This document shows positions 34,770 to 43,309 of a stretch of DNA of 64,000 nucleotides, in pieces; position 1 is the stretch's first letter, and each line of letters starts with the position of its first letter. Both the position numbers and the translations under genes were made by a program. The notes below the pieces were generated by a model that ran no database searches, was not told the origin of the DNA, and saw only the letters and a list, made by a program, of their open reading frames with translations. The DNA comes from Thermohalobaculum sp039028795 (GTDB lineage: Bacteria > Pseudomonadota > Alphaproteobacteria > Rhodobacterales > Rhodobacteraceae): assembly GCA_039028795.1 (NCBI GenBank), contig JBCCHJ010000006.1, positions 1 through 64,000 on the forward strand. The letters run 5' to 3'.

Positions 34770-35516
34770 CTATCCCGCCAGCTTCTCCATCACCTCGTCG
34801 GACATCTCGAAATTCGCGGTGACGTTCTGGATATCATCGTCGTCTTCCAGCGCCGCGATCAGCTTCAGAAGGGTCGCCCCGGCGCTTTCATCAACTTCCG
34901 TAAGTGTCTGAGGTTTCCAGATTAATTTGGTGGACTCGGCCTCTCCCAAAACGTCTTCCAGCGCGGTCGAGACCTCGTTCAGATCCTCGGCAGCCGTATA
35001 GATGACATGTCCGTCGGAAGAGCTCTCCACATCATCCGCCCCGGCCTCGATCGCGGCCTCCATCACATCATCTTCTGACCCGGCGTCGGCGGGGTACAAG
35101 ATCTGCCCGGCCCGGTCGAACATGAAGCTGACAGACCCGGTCTCGCCCATGTTACCGCCGTTCTTACCGAAGGTAGACCTCACGGTCGACGCCGTCCGGT
35201 TGCGGTTGTCGGTCATCGCCTCGACAATCACCGCAACCCCGCCGGGGCCATAACCTTCGTATCTGATCTCTTCGTACTTATCGCCATCCCCGGTCTGAGA
35301 CTTGGCGATCGCCCGTTCGATCACATCCTTCGGAACGGAATTTGATTTTGCTTCTTTCACCGCCAGGCGCAGACGCGGGTTCTTGTCCGGGTCGGGATCG
35401 CCCATCTTAGCTGCAACCGTTATCTCTTTGGCAAGCTTAGAGAAAAGCTTACTGCGTGCCGCGTCCTGACGGCCCTTGCGGTGTTGGATATTCGCCCATT
35501 TGGAATGGCCTGCCAT
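34770..35516 (-). CDS. yebC: YebC/PmpR family protein
   Basis: 248 residues of the YebC/TACO1 family: MAGHSKWANIQHRKGRQDAARSKLFSKLAKEI at the N terminus, RLRLAVKEAKSNSVPKDVIERAI, YEGYGPGGVAVIVEAMTDN, and an acidic C terminus. Annotated as transcriptional regulators; recent work on the family points to translation of proline-rich or hard-to-read stretches. Follows the small lipoprotein gene in the same direction after a 28-base gap. Confidence 0.97.
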   Translation of the reverse strand: MAGHSKWANIQHRKGRQDAARSKLFSKLAKEITVAAKMGDPDPDKNPRLRLAVKEAKSNSVPKDVIERAIAKSQTGDGDKYEEIRYEGYGPGGVAVIVEAMTDNRNRTASTVRSTFGKNGGNMGETGSVSFMFDRAGQILYPADAGSEDDVMEAAIEAGADDVESSSDGHVIYTAAEDLNEVSTALEDVLGEAESTKLIWKPQTLTEVDESAGATLLKLIAALEDDDDIQNVTANFEMSDEVMEKLAG

Positions 35517-35544
35517 GTCTCAGCCTTCTTCTTTTTCGCCGGGA

Positions 35545-35910
35545 TTAAACGCAACGCCCCAGCAACTGCCATTCCCCGTTCACCGGCATATACCGTATCG
35601 ATTTGGCGCCGTGGCCGGTCCAGATCTTCTCCGGCTTGACCTCCAGCGCGGCGCCATCACAGACTTTTGGCCCCAGCTTGTTCTGCACGACGTCGAACAC
35701 CGCGAAGCGGTCATCGGGCTCCAATCGGCCACCGTCCGGAACGCTTACAAGGGCAAACCAACCGCGCTCGAACGGATCATACTCCGCCCGAACCAGATAT
35801 GTGCGCTGCTCGGTCTCGATCGTGTGCCGTTCGGCGGGGTAGAGTTCCTGCAATGGTTGATCACAAGCTGCAAGCAGCATGGCGATCAGGGGCAAAATTC
35901 GGATCATCAT
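35545..35910 (-). CDS. Small lipoprotein of unknown function
   Basis: 121 residues from the ATG at 35910, favoured because GGAG lies 8 bases upstream. Lipobox LLAAC with Cys16, so anchored in a membrane. The mature part is beta-rich (RTYLVRAEYDPFERGWFALVSVPDGG, KVCDGAALEVKPEKIW) with two further Cys that could pair. No family recognised. It lies between ymdB and yebC in one leftward run. Confidence 0.75.
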   Translation of the reverse strand: MMIRILPLIAMLLAACDQPLQELYPAERHTIETEQRTYLVRAEYDPFERGWFALVSVPDGGRLEPDDRFAVFDVVQNKLGPKVCDGAALEVKPEKIWTGHGAKSIRYMPVNGEWQLLGRCV

Positions 35911-35975
35911 GGGCATGTCTCCTGGGCTCGGCCGTCTTTTAAACCGGCCCAGACGTTGGTGCAATGCATGCAGCA

Positions 35976-36788
35976 TTAATGTTGGGGTGCAGGTCTCAAG
36001 AGCGGGCCGTGGCGAAACGCCGTCACGGACGACGCCAATCCCGTTCCATCATCGGTTTCCACCAGCGTCCCGCACAGCGTCGCATCCCCAAGCGCGGGTT
36101 CAAACCGACCACCGGACATGCCGGTTATAAACCGGCGCAGCGGTTCTGCTTTGTCCATACCGATAACCGAGTTGTAGTTGCCGCACATTCCGGCATCGGA
36201 CTGATAAGCCGTTCCCTTCGGCAAGATCATCGTGTCCGCTGTCGGCACATGCGTGTGGGTTCCCACCACCAAAGACGCGCGACCGTCGCACCAGTGACCA
36301 AGCGCCATTTTTTCAGATGTCGCTTCGGCATGAACTTCCACCAAAGTTGCCTGAACGGAGCCGAGCGGATGCTTTTTGAGAACAGTCTCTATTGCCGAGA
36401 AGGGATCATCAAATGGACGGTTCATGAAGACGCGGCCCAAAGCGACGGTGACCAGCACCTTGCGGCCCCGGCTGGCAGCGAAGACCCCCGCCCCGTGGCC
36501 AGGTGCGCCAGGGGCGAAGTTCAAAGGCCGCAGAATCCGGGGGTCGGTTTCGATATGCCTCAGCATCTCCTTCTGATCAAAAGCATGATCGCCGAGCGTC
36601 AGAACATCAGCGCCCGCGCTGAACAGGTCATTGGCGATAGAGGCGGTCATTCCGACGCCGGACGCCGAATTCTCGGCATTGATCACGACAAAATCCAACG
36701 AAAGATCGACGCGCAGACTCGGCAGTTGATCGATTATAGCGGCACGTCCGGCGCGGCCAACAACGTCACCGAGGAACAGGATTTTCAT
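35976..36788 (-). CDS. YmdB-family metallophosphoesterase (TIGR00282)
   Basis: 270 residues with the calcineurin-like set LFLGDVVGRAGR, INAENSASGVG, TLGDHAFDQKE, VEVHAEATSEKMALGHW and VVGTHTHVPTAD. Relatives in Bacillus (YmdB) hydrolyse 2',3'-cyclic nucleotides. The start overlaps the stop of the 5-formyl-THF cyclo-ligase gene by 4 bases, showing translational coupling. Confidence 0.93.
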   Translation of the reverse strand: MKILFLGDVVGRAGRAAIIDQLPSLRVDLSLDFVVINAENSASGVGMTASIANDLFSAGADVLTLGDHAFDQKEMLRHIETDPRILRPLNFAPGAPGHGAGVFAASRGRKVLVTVALGRVFMNRPFDDPFSAIETVLKKHPLGSVQATLVEVHAEATSEKMALGHWCDGRASLVVGTHTHVPTADTMILPKGTAYQSDAGMCGNYNSVIGMDKAEPLRRFITGMSGGRFEPALGDATLCGTLVETDDGTGLASSVTAFRHGPLLRPAPQH

Positions 36789-37381
36789 CGATCGTTCTCC
36801 ATCCGGGGGCGGAGAATACCCGTTTCCGTAGCGATCGCATCCAGACGTTCGTCGGTGTGCTCGATCGGGACGGCCTCGATCTGCTGGGCTGCATAGGCCA
36901 ATCCAATAGCTCTGACCCTTCTGGACCGGCGCAGCACTTGCAAAGTCCGATCATAAAAGCCGCCGCCATAACCCAGCCGCCAACCATGGCGGTCAAAGGC
37001 AAGCATCGGCAGCAGCACTAAGTCGGGAACCAGCAAGCGGGCCTCGACCGGAATCTCGGCACCAAAGGCGCCATCCTTCATCGGCGCACCAGGCCACCAT
37101 TCATGGAACTCCAGCGGTTGCCCTTCGCCAATGATCACAGGAACCGCCACCCGGTGCCCGGCATCACACAGGCTCTCCATCAGCGGTGTTGGATCGATTT
37201 CGGTACGGATCGGCCGATAGGCTGAAATGATTCTGGCCCCGGTTAAGTGCCGTGATCCCAACAAATGATCGCGAAGACCTTCTGCGGCACCGTTCTGCGC
37301 ATCATGCGCTGTGCGGCGGCGCGCAAAGGCATCTTTGCGAGCGATAACTTTTGCATCGGCGATGTCAGTCGGTGCGCGCAT
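36785..37381 (-). CDS. 5-formyltetrahydrofolate cyclo-ligase
   Basis: 198 residues; converts 5-formyl-THF to 5,10-methenyl-THF with ATP. Motifs: basic N terminus KVIARKDAFARRR, YRPIRTEIDPTPL, VPVI...LEFHEW and the nucleotide loop DLVLLPMLAFDRHGWRLGYGGGFYDR. The gene lies immediately downstream of 6S RNA, the same order as ssrS-ygfA in gammaproteobacteria, and probably shares its transcript. Confidence 0.95.
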   Translation of the reverse strand: MRAPTDIADAKVIARKDAFARRRTAHDAQNGAAEGLRDHLLGSRHLTGARIISAYRPIRTEIDPTPLMESLCDAGHRVAVPVIIGEGQPLEFHEWWPGAPMKDGAFGAEIPVEARLLVPDLVLLPMLAFDRHGWRLGYGGGFYDRTLQVLRRSRRVRAIGLAYAAQQIEAVPIEHTDERLDAIATETGILRPRMENDR

Positions 37382-37468
37382 CCGAGTCGCGTTACCCTGA
37401 GCGGTCGATCAGGGCAAGCAGTTAGATTCCAGAGCGGTCGAATGGGCGTTGCCACAAACTGGATACGA

Positions 37469-37495
37469 AAAAGGCCTACCATAAGTATGGTCATT
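37469..37495 (-). terminator. Hairpin with T-run after the 6S RNA
   Basis: On the minus strand ACCATA and TATGGT (37478-37491) form a short stem followed by AGGCCTTTTTC. It would end or attenuate the 6S transcript before the cyclo-ligase gene. Confidence 0.5.
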
Positions 37496-37496
37496 T

Positions 37497-37670
37497 AGGT
37501 GTGGCGGGCCCATCGCGACCGTGGGGCGTCAGATCCTCGCGAGCCTGGACAACCAGGTGGGCGCCAGGTGCGTAAGCCCACGAGCGAACGCAGAGCCAGC
37601 TCCCGCGAGAAAAATTAGGCCACCAGGAAACTGTGCCCTACACGCGAAGGACAGCACCCGCCACGGCTCT
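37497..37670 (-). ncRNA. ssrS: 6S RNA
   Basis: About 174 nt between zapA and the 5-formyl-THF cyclo-ligase gene, the classical 6S location. On the minus strand it folds as a rod. GTGGCGGG (37665-37658) closes with CCCGCCAC (37508-37501). Inside, TCGCG/CGCGA and GGGC/GCCC continue the stem. A large asymmetric bubble follows (37610-37635 opposite 37528-37535), then CTCGCG/CGCGAG plus CTGG/CCAG, and an apical hairpin GTGGGC/GCCCAC (37581-37557). The bubble mimics an open promoter and binds sigma-70 RNA polymerase. Ends are estimates; covariance search would fix them. Confidence 0.85.
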
Positions 37671-37721
37671 AGATAGCGTCGGGAAACGGTTAAGAAAAGA
37701 TCAACCGGTCAAATCGCCTGT

Positions 37722-38450
37722 TCAGGCCGGCATTTCCACCCTGCCCGCAAGAGCTTCGATGCGCTCAGCCAAAGCATCCAGGCTTTGGGCGATTTCTTCT
37801 TCGCGCTCTGGATTGAAGAGATCGTCGGCTTTGGCTGGCACCTGTGCCAGTTTCGTCGCGTTCACTGCCTGCTCTTCGGCCTTGGCGGCTTTGGTCTCTG
37901 CCTCTGCAACCCGAGCATCTGCCTTCTCCATATGCGTCTTCGCATCATCCAGGAAGCTCTCGGCATCGGATGCGCGTGCGTCGGCCTTCTCGGCGCGGTC
38001 ATTGGCTTCCGCAAGCTGCGCCTCGGTTGATTTTAGGCGTTCTTCCATCTCTGAAAGATGCTGTTTTCCAGAATCTGCCTGGTCCGTGGTCTCGGCCAGC
38101 TTGGTCTCGAACTCGACCGCCCTCGCTTCGGCCTCCGCCGATTTCGCCTCGGCCTCCGCTACTTTCGCTTCATGTTCCAAAGCGGTGGCTTGAGATTCCG
38201 CCAGCTTCAGCCGCAGATCATCAAGGGCTGCCCCATGCGCGCTGCCGCTTTCTGCGTCATTCAACTTATCGGCTAACATCAATGCCGACATCAGCATCAA
38301 GCGGCCTTCGGTCATGTGTCCCATTTTGCGGGTCAGCCGGGTGGCCTCATTATCGATCCGTTCGGCCAACTTGATCAGATGGCCTTCTTCACCGTCGCCG
38401 CATCCAACGCGATAAACACGGCCTGCAACTTCTATGCTTACTTCAGGCAT
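37722..38450 (-). CDS. zapA: ZapA-type cell-division protein with an extended coiled coil
   Basis: 242 residues from the ATG at 38450. Residues 1-75 are a ZapA domain (VSIEVAGRVYRVGCGDGEEGHLIKLAERID, MLMSALMLADKLNDAE), which bundles FtsZ. The rest is about 150 residues of Ala/Glu/Lys heptads (AEAEAKSAEAEARAVEFE, AKAEEQAVNATK), making the protein about twice the usual ZapA length. It overlaps the upstream coiled-coil gene by 8 bases and is followed by 6S RNA. Confidence 0.9.
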   Translation of the reverse strand: MPEVSIEVAGRVYRVGCGDGEEGHLIKLAERIDNEATRLTRKMGHMTEGRLMLMSALMLADKLNDAESGSAHGAALDDLRLKLAESQATALEHEAKVAEAEAKSAEAEARAVEFETKLAETTDQADSGKQHLSEMEERLKSTEAQLAEANDRAEKADARASDAESFLDDAKTHMEKADARVAEAETKAAKAEEQAVNATKLAQVPAKADDLFNPEREEEIAQSLDALAERIEALAGRVEMPA

Positions 38451-38736
38451 TGGCCGGGGCCCCCTTGTCCGCTTCACGGGTCATCGCGCCGCGCAAATCG
38501 CTGAGCGCTTCGCGCACTGCGTCCGCAGCCTCTGCCCGAAGTTTTGCGTCTTCTGCGGCCCGCGCCCGAAGTGCTTTGACCTCATCCTGCAGTTCGTCAT
38601 GTGCGACCCGAAGACTTGGCGCGTCTTCTTGCACATCGCCCCAAACCGTATCGACCACCGATCGGGTTTCGATGGCGGTTTCTAAACGATCCAAAGCCGC
38701 GCTGATCCGGGTCAGGGCGTTGTCGATGCTAGTCAT
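38443..38736 (-). CDS. Small coiled-coil protein upstream of zapA
   Basis: 97 residues, almost entirely predicted coiled coil (ALTRISAALDRLETAIETR, ELQDEVKALRARAAEDAKLRAEAADAVREAL). The 3' end overlaps the zapA start by 8 bases, so they are co-translated. By position it may be a ZapB-like or DUF4164-like partner of ZapA, but no diagnostic motif is present. Confidence 0.75.
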   Translation of the reverse strand: MTSIDNALTRISAALDRLETAIETRSVVDTVWGDVQEDAPSLRVAHDELQDEVKALRARAAEDAKLRAEAADAVREALSDLRGAMTREADKGAPANA

Positions 38737-38991
38737 TTGGGTGCTGCTCCCCTCGGTTGTGCCGGAATTCTGCGTTCCCGCACCGGCATATTGGGACCGA
38801 ATCGTCAGTCCGCTTTATTTCTGGTGTAAAAAATACCCTCAAAACCCGGGGAAGCGCAATTCTGACGCGATTTGAACCGGCCACGCCCTTGACCATTGGA
38901 CATTCACCACCGCATGGTCGCCCCGCCACCTTGGGGGCGATTCCACAACAACTGCAGGCGATCTGCCAGGAACAGACGAAGGGACGAGGCT

Positions 38992-41004
38992 TTGGACATC
39001 GCAGAGATGAAGGCGTCTGATCCGCGCCGGTTTGAAATGGCAAATGCGCTGCGGATCCTGGCGCTCGATGCGGTGAAGGCCGCCAATTCAGGCCATTCAG
39101 GGATGCCCATGGGCATGGCAGATGTCGCGACGGTGCTTTATGAAAAGTTCCTCAAGTTCGATGCGGCCGATCCATCCTGGCCCGATCGCGACCGGTTCGT
39201 TCTGTCCGCGGGTCACGGCTCGATGCTGCTTTACGGCTTGTTGCACCTGACCGGCACGCCGGGAATGGAGATGGATCAGCTTCGAAATTTCCGCCAATTG
39301 GGCGCCCGAACTGCCGGTCACCCGGAAGTCGGCCACGCGCCGGGGATTGAGACCACCACCGGTCCATTGGGTCAGGGCCTGGCAACAGCGGTAGGCATGG
39401 CCATTGCAGAAGAAGTCCTGCGTGCCCGGTTTGGCAAAAAGATCTTTGACCATAAAACCTGGGTCATCGCTGGTGACGGCTGCTTGATGGAAGGCGTCAG
39501 CCAGGAAGCAATCGGCTTGGCCGGTATGCAAAAATTGTCCAACCTGATCGTCTTGTGGGACGATAATGGCATTACTATCGACGGCCCTGTGGCATTGTCC
39601 GATCGAACAGATCAAAGGGCCAGATTTGCGGCATCCGGCTGGGATGTGCTGGATTGCGACGGGCACGACACTGCTGATATTGAGAAGGCGCTTGGCAAAG
39701 CCGTCGCCGCGAAGCGTCCGGTCATGGTTGCCTGCAAGACCCGGATCGGCATCGGATCATCCGCCGAGGGAACCGCCAAAGCCCATGGAGCATTGACCGC
39801 AGATGATCTGATCGCGGGGGCGCGCGAAGTTTATGCTTGGTCCCATCCGCCCTTCGAAATCCCGTCGGACATCAAGTCGGCATGGGAGGAGATTGGATCG
39901 AACGGTGCATCGGTCCATACCGAATGGAAAGCACGTGTCGCCGCATTGCCGCCCGGGAAACAGAAAGAACTGAGCCGCCTTTTCGAGGGTGAGATCCCCA
40001 CCCGACTTGCCGCGCGCATCCGGGCCTTGAAGAAACAAATCTCGGCTGATGCGCCAAAGATCGCCACCCGGAACGCGTCTCAGAACGCGCTGGAGGTCAT
40101 CAATAAGGTCGTGCCGGAGACAATTGGCGGATCCGCCGATCTGACGGGCTCGAACAATACGAAAACCTCCGAGTTGGGCGTTTTTGAGCCCGGCTATCGC
40201 AAAGGACGTCATATCCACTATGGCATCCGCGAACACGGTATGGCGGCGGCCATGAACGGCATGGCGCTGCATGGCGGCGTGCAGCCCTATGGCGGCACAT
40301 TCATGTGCTTCACAGATTATGCGCGTGGGGCGATGCGCCTGTCTTCTCTGATGGATCAAAAGGTCGTCTATGTGATGACCCACGATTCCATTGGACTGGG
40401 TGAGGATGGTCCAACGCACCAGCCAGTTGAACACCTCGCACTATTGCGGGCGACGCCAAACCTGCGCGTCTTCCGTCCCGCAGATGCGGTGGAAACCGCC
40501 GAGGTCTGGGAACTGGCGCTGACCGGAACCGGCCCTTCGGTCCTGGCGCTGACCCGGCAAGGTGTCCCGACTGTCCGAACCAAACACACCGGTAAAAACC
40601 TCTGCGCTCAGGGTGGCTATATCCTTGCCGAGGCGGTTGCAAAGCGCCGGGCCATTCTAATGGCAACGGGCTCAGAAGTTAGCGTTGCCATGGCCGCCAA
40701 AGATGTGCTGGAAGCCGAAGGCATCGGTACACGCGTTGTATCTATGCCGTGCTGGGAGGCCTTCGCAACACAGACCGAGGCCTATCGCAAGCGCGTTCTG
40801 CCCTCCGGCCCCGTTCGTGTCGCTGTTGAGGCCGCGGTGCAACTCGGCTGGGATCAATGGCTGTTGGGCGAGCGCGGCAATGCCAAAAAAGCAGGTTTTG
40901 TTGGAATGAATGGCTTCGGCGCGTCAGCGCCTGCCGCAACCTTGTTCGACCATTTCGGGATCACATCTGAAGCAGTGGCGGAAAAAGTTCGAGGTTTGCT
41001 TTAG
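38992..41004 (+). CDS. tkt: Transketolase
   Basis: 670 residues when started at the TTG at 38992, which has AAGGGA 7 bases upstream and gives the family N terminus MDIAEMKASDPRRFEMANALRILALDAV. The ATG at 39007 lacks a ribosome site. TPP-binding GDGCLMEGVSQEAIGLAG, catalytic HGSMLLYGLLHLTG, phosphate and substrate segments EHGMAAAMNGMALHGG and THDSIGLGEDGPTHQPVEHLA are intact. It swaps two-carbon units between sugar phosphates. First of a rightward series with gap, pgk and fba, interrupted by two leftward genes. Confidence 0.96.
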   Translation: MDIAEMKASDPRRFEMANALRILALDAVKAANSGHSGMPMGMADVATVLYEKFLKFDAADPSWPDRDRFVLSAGHGSMLLYGLLHLTGTPGMEMDQLRNFRQLGARTAGHPEVGHAPGIETTTGPLGQGLATAVGMAIAEEVLRARFGKKIFDHKTWVIAGDGCLMEGVSQEAIGLAGMQKLSNLIVLWDDNGITIDGPVALSDRTDQRARFAASGWDVLDCDGHDTADIEKALGKAVAAKRPVMVACKTRIGIGSSAEGTAKAHGALTADDLIAGAREVYAWSHPPFEIPSDIKSAWEEIGSNGASVHTEWKARVAALPPGKQKELSRLFEGEIPTRLAARIRALKKQISADAPKIATRNASQNALEVINKVVPETIGGSADLTGSNNTKTSELGVFEPGYRKGRHIHYGIREHGMAAAMNGMALHGGVQPYGGTFMCFTDYARGAMRLSSLMDQKVVYVMTHDSIGLGEDGPTHQPVEHLALLRATPNLRVFRPADAVETAEVWELALTGTGPSVLALTRQGVPTVRTKHTGKNLCAQGGYILAEAVAKRRAILMATGSEVSVAMAAKDVLEAEGIGTRVVSMPCWEAFATQTEAYRKRVLPSGPVRVAVEAAVQLGWDQWLLGERGNAKKAGFVGMNGFGASAPAATLFDHFGITSEAVAEKVRGLL

Positions 41005-41011
41005 ACGTCGA

Positions 41012-41035
41012 GGGGCGGGCTGAAACCCGCCCTAC
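41012..41035. repeat. Dispersed G/C palindrome, copy 4, probable convergent terminator
   Basis: GGGCGGG (41013-41019), loop CTGAAA, CCCGCCC (41026-41032), then TACG. It lies between convergent tkt and the enoyl-CoA hydratase gene, the same position type as copy 1. Confidence 0.8.
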
Positions 41036-41042
41036 GCTTCAG

Positions 41043-41795
41043 TTACCGCGCCAGCACCGCGGCCATCGCAGCGCGGGTTTCTTCGGTGAACCACCCTGCC
41101 CTGGTTGGATCACTTCCTTCGGCCACGGCCAGCCGCATCCGGTCGATGGTATCGCCCCGGATCTGGCGTTTGATGGCGGCGTAAGTGGCCGCCGGAGCAG
41201 CGGCCAAGTCATGCGCGGCATCCGTCGCCCGGTCCAAGAGATCCTCTGCCTCGACAATTTCATCGACAACACCAAAATCCATCGCGCGTTCTGCCCCTAC
41301 TGGACGGCCGCGCAGCATTAAGGTTCGCAAGCCTGCCGGGGTCAATTCAGCCCGGGCAATTTCCAGGGGACTCACCGGGAAAGACGCGCCGACGCGTACC
41401 TCGGATAAGCCGAACTTCGAACTTTCAACCGCAACCGTGTGATCCGCCGCCAAGGCAAAGAACAAGCCACCGGCAATGGCGGCGCCGTTTACCGCGGCGA
41501 CTAAGGGCTTCGGAAATTCATACAACGCGAGGAATGTGCGGTTCAAAGCATCGACAATGGCCGTCTCTTCCTCTGGTCCGTAGTCGATCATCTCCCTCAG
41601 ATCCAAACCCGCAGAGAAGACCTTGAACGGGCTGGCCAGAACCAAGGCCCGAACCAAGGGGTCCGAACTCAAGCGGTCTAAATCCCGCTCTATCTGACTC
41701 ATAAAAGCTGGGTTCAGCGCGTTTACAGGCGCGCGGGACAAATTTAGGACGGATATACCGTCGCCGTGATCAGTTATGTGTAATGGCTCGGTCAT
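41043..41795 (-). CDS. Enoyl-CoA hydratase/isomerase family protein
   Basis: 250 residues from the ATG at 41795. Crotonase fold: NLSRAPVNALNPAF, the oxyanion-hole segments FSAGLDLREM and AAVNGAAIAGGLFFALAADH, and SEVRVGASFP. The usual second catalytic Glu of hydratases is not obvious in the SEVRVG region, which starts from SKFGLSEVRVG, so isomerase or other crotonase chemistry is possible. Not clearly part of an operon. Confidence 0.9.
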   Translation of the reverse strand: MTEPLHITDHGDGISVLNLSRAPVNALNPAFMSQIERDLDRLSSDPLVRALVLASPFKVFSAGLDLREMIDYGPEEETAIVDALNRTFLALYEFPKPLVAAVNGAAIAGGLFFALAADHTVAVESSKFGLSEVRVGASFPVSPLEIARAELTPAGLRTLMLRGRPVGAERAMDFGVVDEIVEAEDLLDRATDAAHDLAAAPAATYAAIKRQIRGDTIDRMRLAVAEGSDPTRAGWFTEETRAAMAAVLAR

Positions 41796-41879
41796 AGTGC
41801 TGGTTCCCAAGGAAATCTGACTGCACTAAGAAACGCGTCTCAGCGCAATCCCAAGCGTGATAACCCAGCATTCATCACG

Positions 41880-42179
41880 TCAGAGATCGGTTACCGATCC
41901 AGCTTCGATCATCTTCACTTTACGTGAGATCAGTCCAATCTCGCCCAATGCTGCACGAAACACCGCCATGTGGGGTGTGTCGAAATGGGCTTTCAAATGC
42001 GCCTCAGATTCCCATTCTTCATAGACCCGGAAGGTCGTTGGGACCTCGACGTCTTGATAAAAACGGTAATGGATGCACCCGTCCTCTTTCGCGGTCTCTC
42101 GCATCATCTCACCGGCGGCGACCTTCGCCGCATCCACGCCATCCGCTGGCAGTTCAAATTCCCCGGTTACGATGATCAT
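41880..42179 (-). CDS. Antibiotic-biosynthesis-monooxygenase (ABM) domain protein
   Basis: 99 residues from the ATG at 42179, with AGGAG 7 bases upstream. Dimeric ferredoxin-like ABM fold: MIIVTGEFELPADGVD, GCIHYRFYQDVEVPTTFRVYEEW, HLKAHFDTPHMAVF. Members act as quinol monooxygenases or (autoinducer) isomerases such as YgiN/LsrG; which applies here is unknown. Confidence 0.88.
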   Translation of the reverse strand: MIIVTGEFELPADGVDAAKVAAGEMMRETAKEDGCIHYRFYQDVEVPTTFRVYEEWESEAHLKAHFDTPHMAVFRAALGEIGLISRKVKMIEAGSVTDL

Positions 42180-42301
42180 TGAGGTCTCCTGTCCATGTGC
42201 GGCAGTAAGCATCGCAATGTATTATTGATCTTTCAACCTCGGCTGGCTAAAGCCCGCGCAACGGGCATACGCCCCTCGTTTCCAGATTTAAGGAGAGTAC
42301 C

Positions 42302-43309
42302 ATGGCGGTCAAAGTCGGCATCAATGGCTTCGGACGGATCGGACGTAATGTGTTGCGTGCAATCATCGAAAGCGGTCGTACCGATATCGAGGTCGTCGCC
42401 ATCAACGATTTGGGCCCGGTGGAAACCAACGCTCACTTGATGCGCCATGACAGTGTCCATGGTCGTTTCCCTGGCACGGTGACCGTCGGCGCAGACTCGA
42501 TCGATGTAGGCCGCGGCCCGATCAAGGTCACCGCCGAACGTGACCCCAAAGCTCTGCCCTGGGGCGATGTCGACATCGCCATGGAATGCACCGGGATCTT
42601 CGCCGATAAAGAAAAGGCCTCGATGCATCTGGAAAACGGGTCGAAGCGGGTGCTGGTATCTGCCCCTGCAGGCGGCGCGGACAAGACCATCGTTTACGGC
42701 GTGAATGACGATACCCTGACTGCTGATGACATGGTCGTCTCGAACGCGTCTTGCACAACGAACTGCCTGGCCCCTGCCGCCAAGGTTCTGCACGACAAGA
42801 TCGGTATCGAAAAAGGGATTATGACAACGATCCACTCCTATACCGGGGATCAGCCGACGCTGGACACGATGCATAAGGATCTCTACCGCAGCCGTGCTGC
42901 TGCGATGAATATGATCCCAACCTCGACCGGAGCTGCGAAGGCAGTTGGCCTGGTGATGCCGGAACTGAACGGCAAGCTGGACGGTTTCGCAATCCGTGTG
43001 CCGACCCCGAATGTTTCGGTCGTTGATCTGAAGTTCATCGCCAAGCGTGAAACCACAGCGGATGAGATCAACGACGCAGTCCGCGAAGCCGCCGATGGCA
43101 ACGGGCCGCTGAACGGTATTTTGGGCTATACGGACCTGAAATTGGTCAGCATGGACTTCAACCATGATCCGCATTCGTCGATCTTCCATACGGATCAGAC
43201 CAAGGTGATGGATGGCACGATGTGTTCGATCCTGACATGGTATGATAACGAATGGGGCTTCTCGAACCGCATGTCCGATACAGCCGTTGCAATGGGTAAA
43301 ATGCTCTGA
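42302..43309 (+). CDS. gap: Glyceraldehyde-3-phosphate dehydrogenase, type I
   Basis: 335 residues, preceded by AAGGAGAG. NAD-binding INGFGRIGRNVLRAI, catalytic SNASCTTNCLAP, and substrate segments HSYTGDQPTLD, STGAAKAVGLVMPELNGKLDGFAIRVPTP and WYDNEWGFSNRM are complete. Catalyses oxidation of glyceraldehyde-3-phosphate or, in reverse, gluconeogenesis. Followed by a small membrane protein gene and pgk. Confidence 0.98.
   Translation: MAVKVGINGFGRIGRNVLRAIIESGRTDIEVVAINDLGPVETNAHLMRHDSVHGRFPGTVTVGADSIDVGRGPIKVTAERDPKALPWGDVDIAMECTGIFADKEKASMHLENGSKRVLVSAPAGGADKTIVYGVNDDTLTADDMVVSNASCTTNCLAPAAKVLHDKIGIEKGIMTTIHSYTGDQPTLDTMHKDLYRSRAAAMNMIPTSTGAAKAVGLVMPELNGKLDGFAIRVPTPNVSVVDLKFIAKRETTADEINDAVREAADGNGPLNGILGYTDLKLVSMDFNHDPHSSIFHTDQTKVMDGTMCSILTWYDNEWGFSNRMSDTAVAMGKML

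Noticed and set aside
38869..38960. A tRNA-like GGTTCAAATC segment on the minus strand upstream of tkt
   Set aside because: The flanking bases cannot form a T-arm stem or a matching acceptor stem, and no anticodon arm fits.
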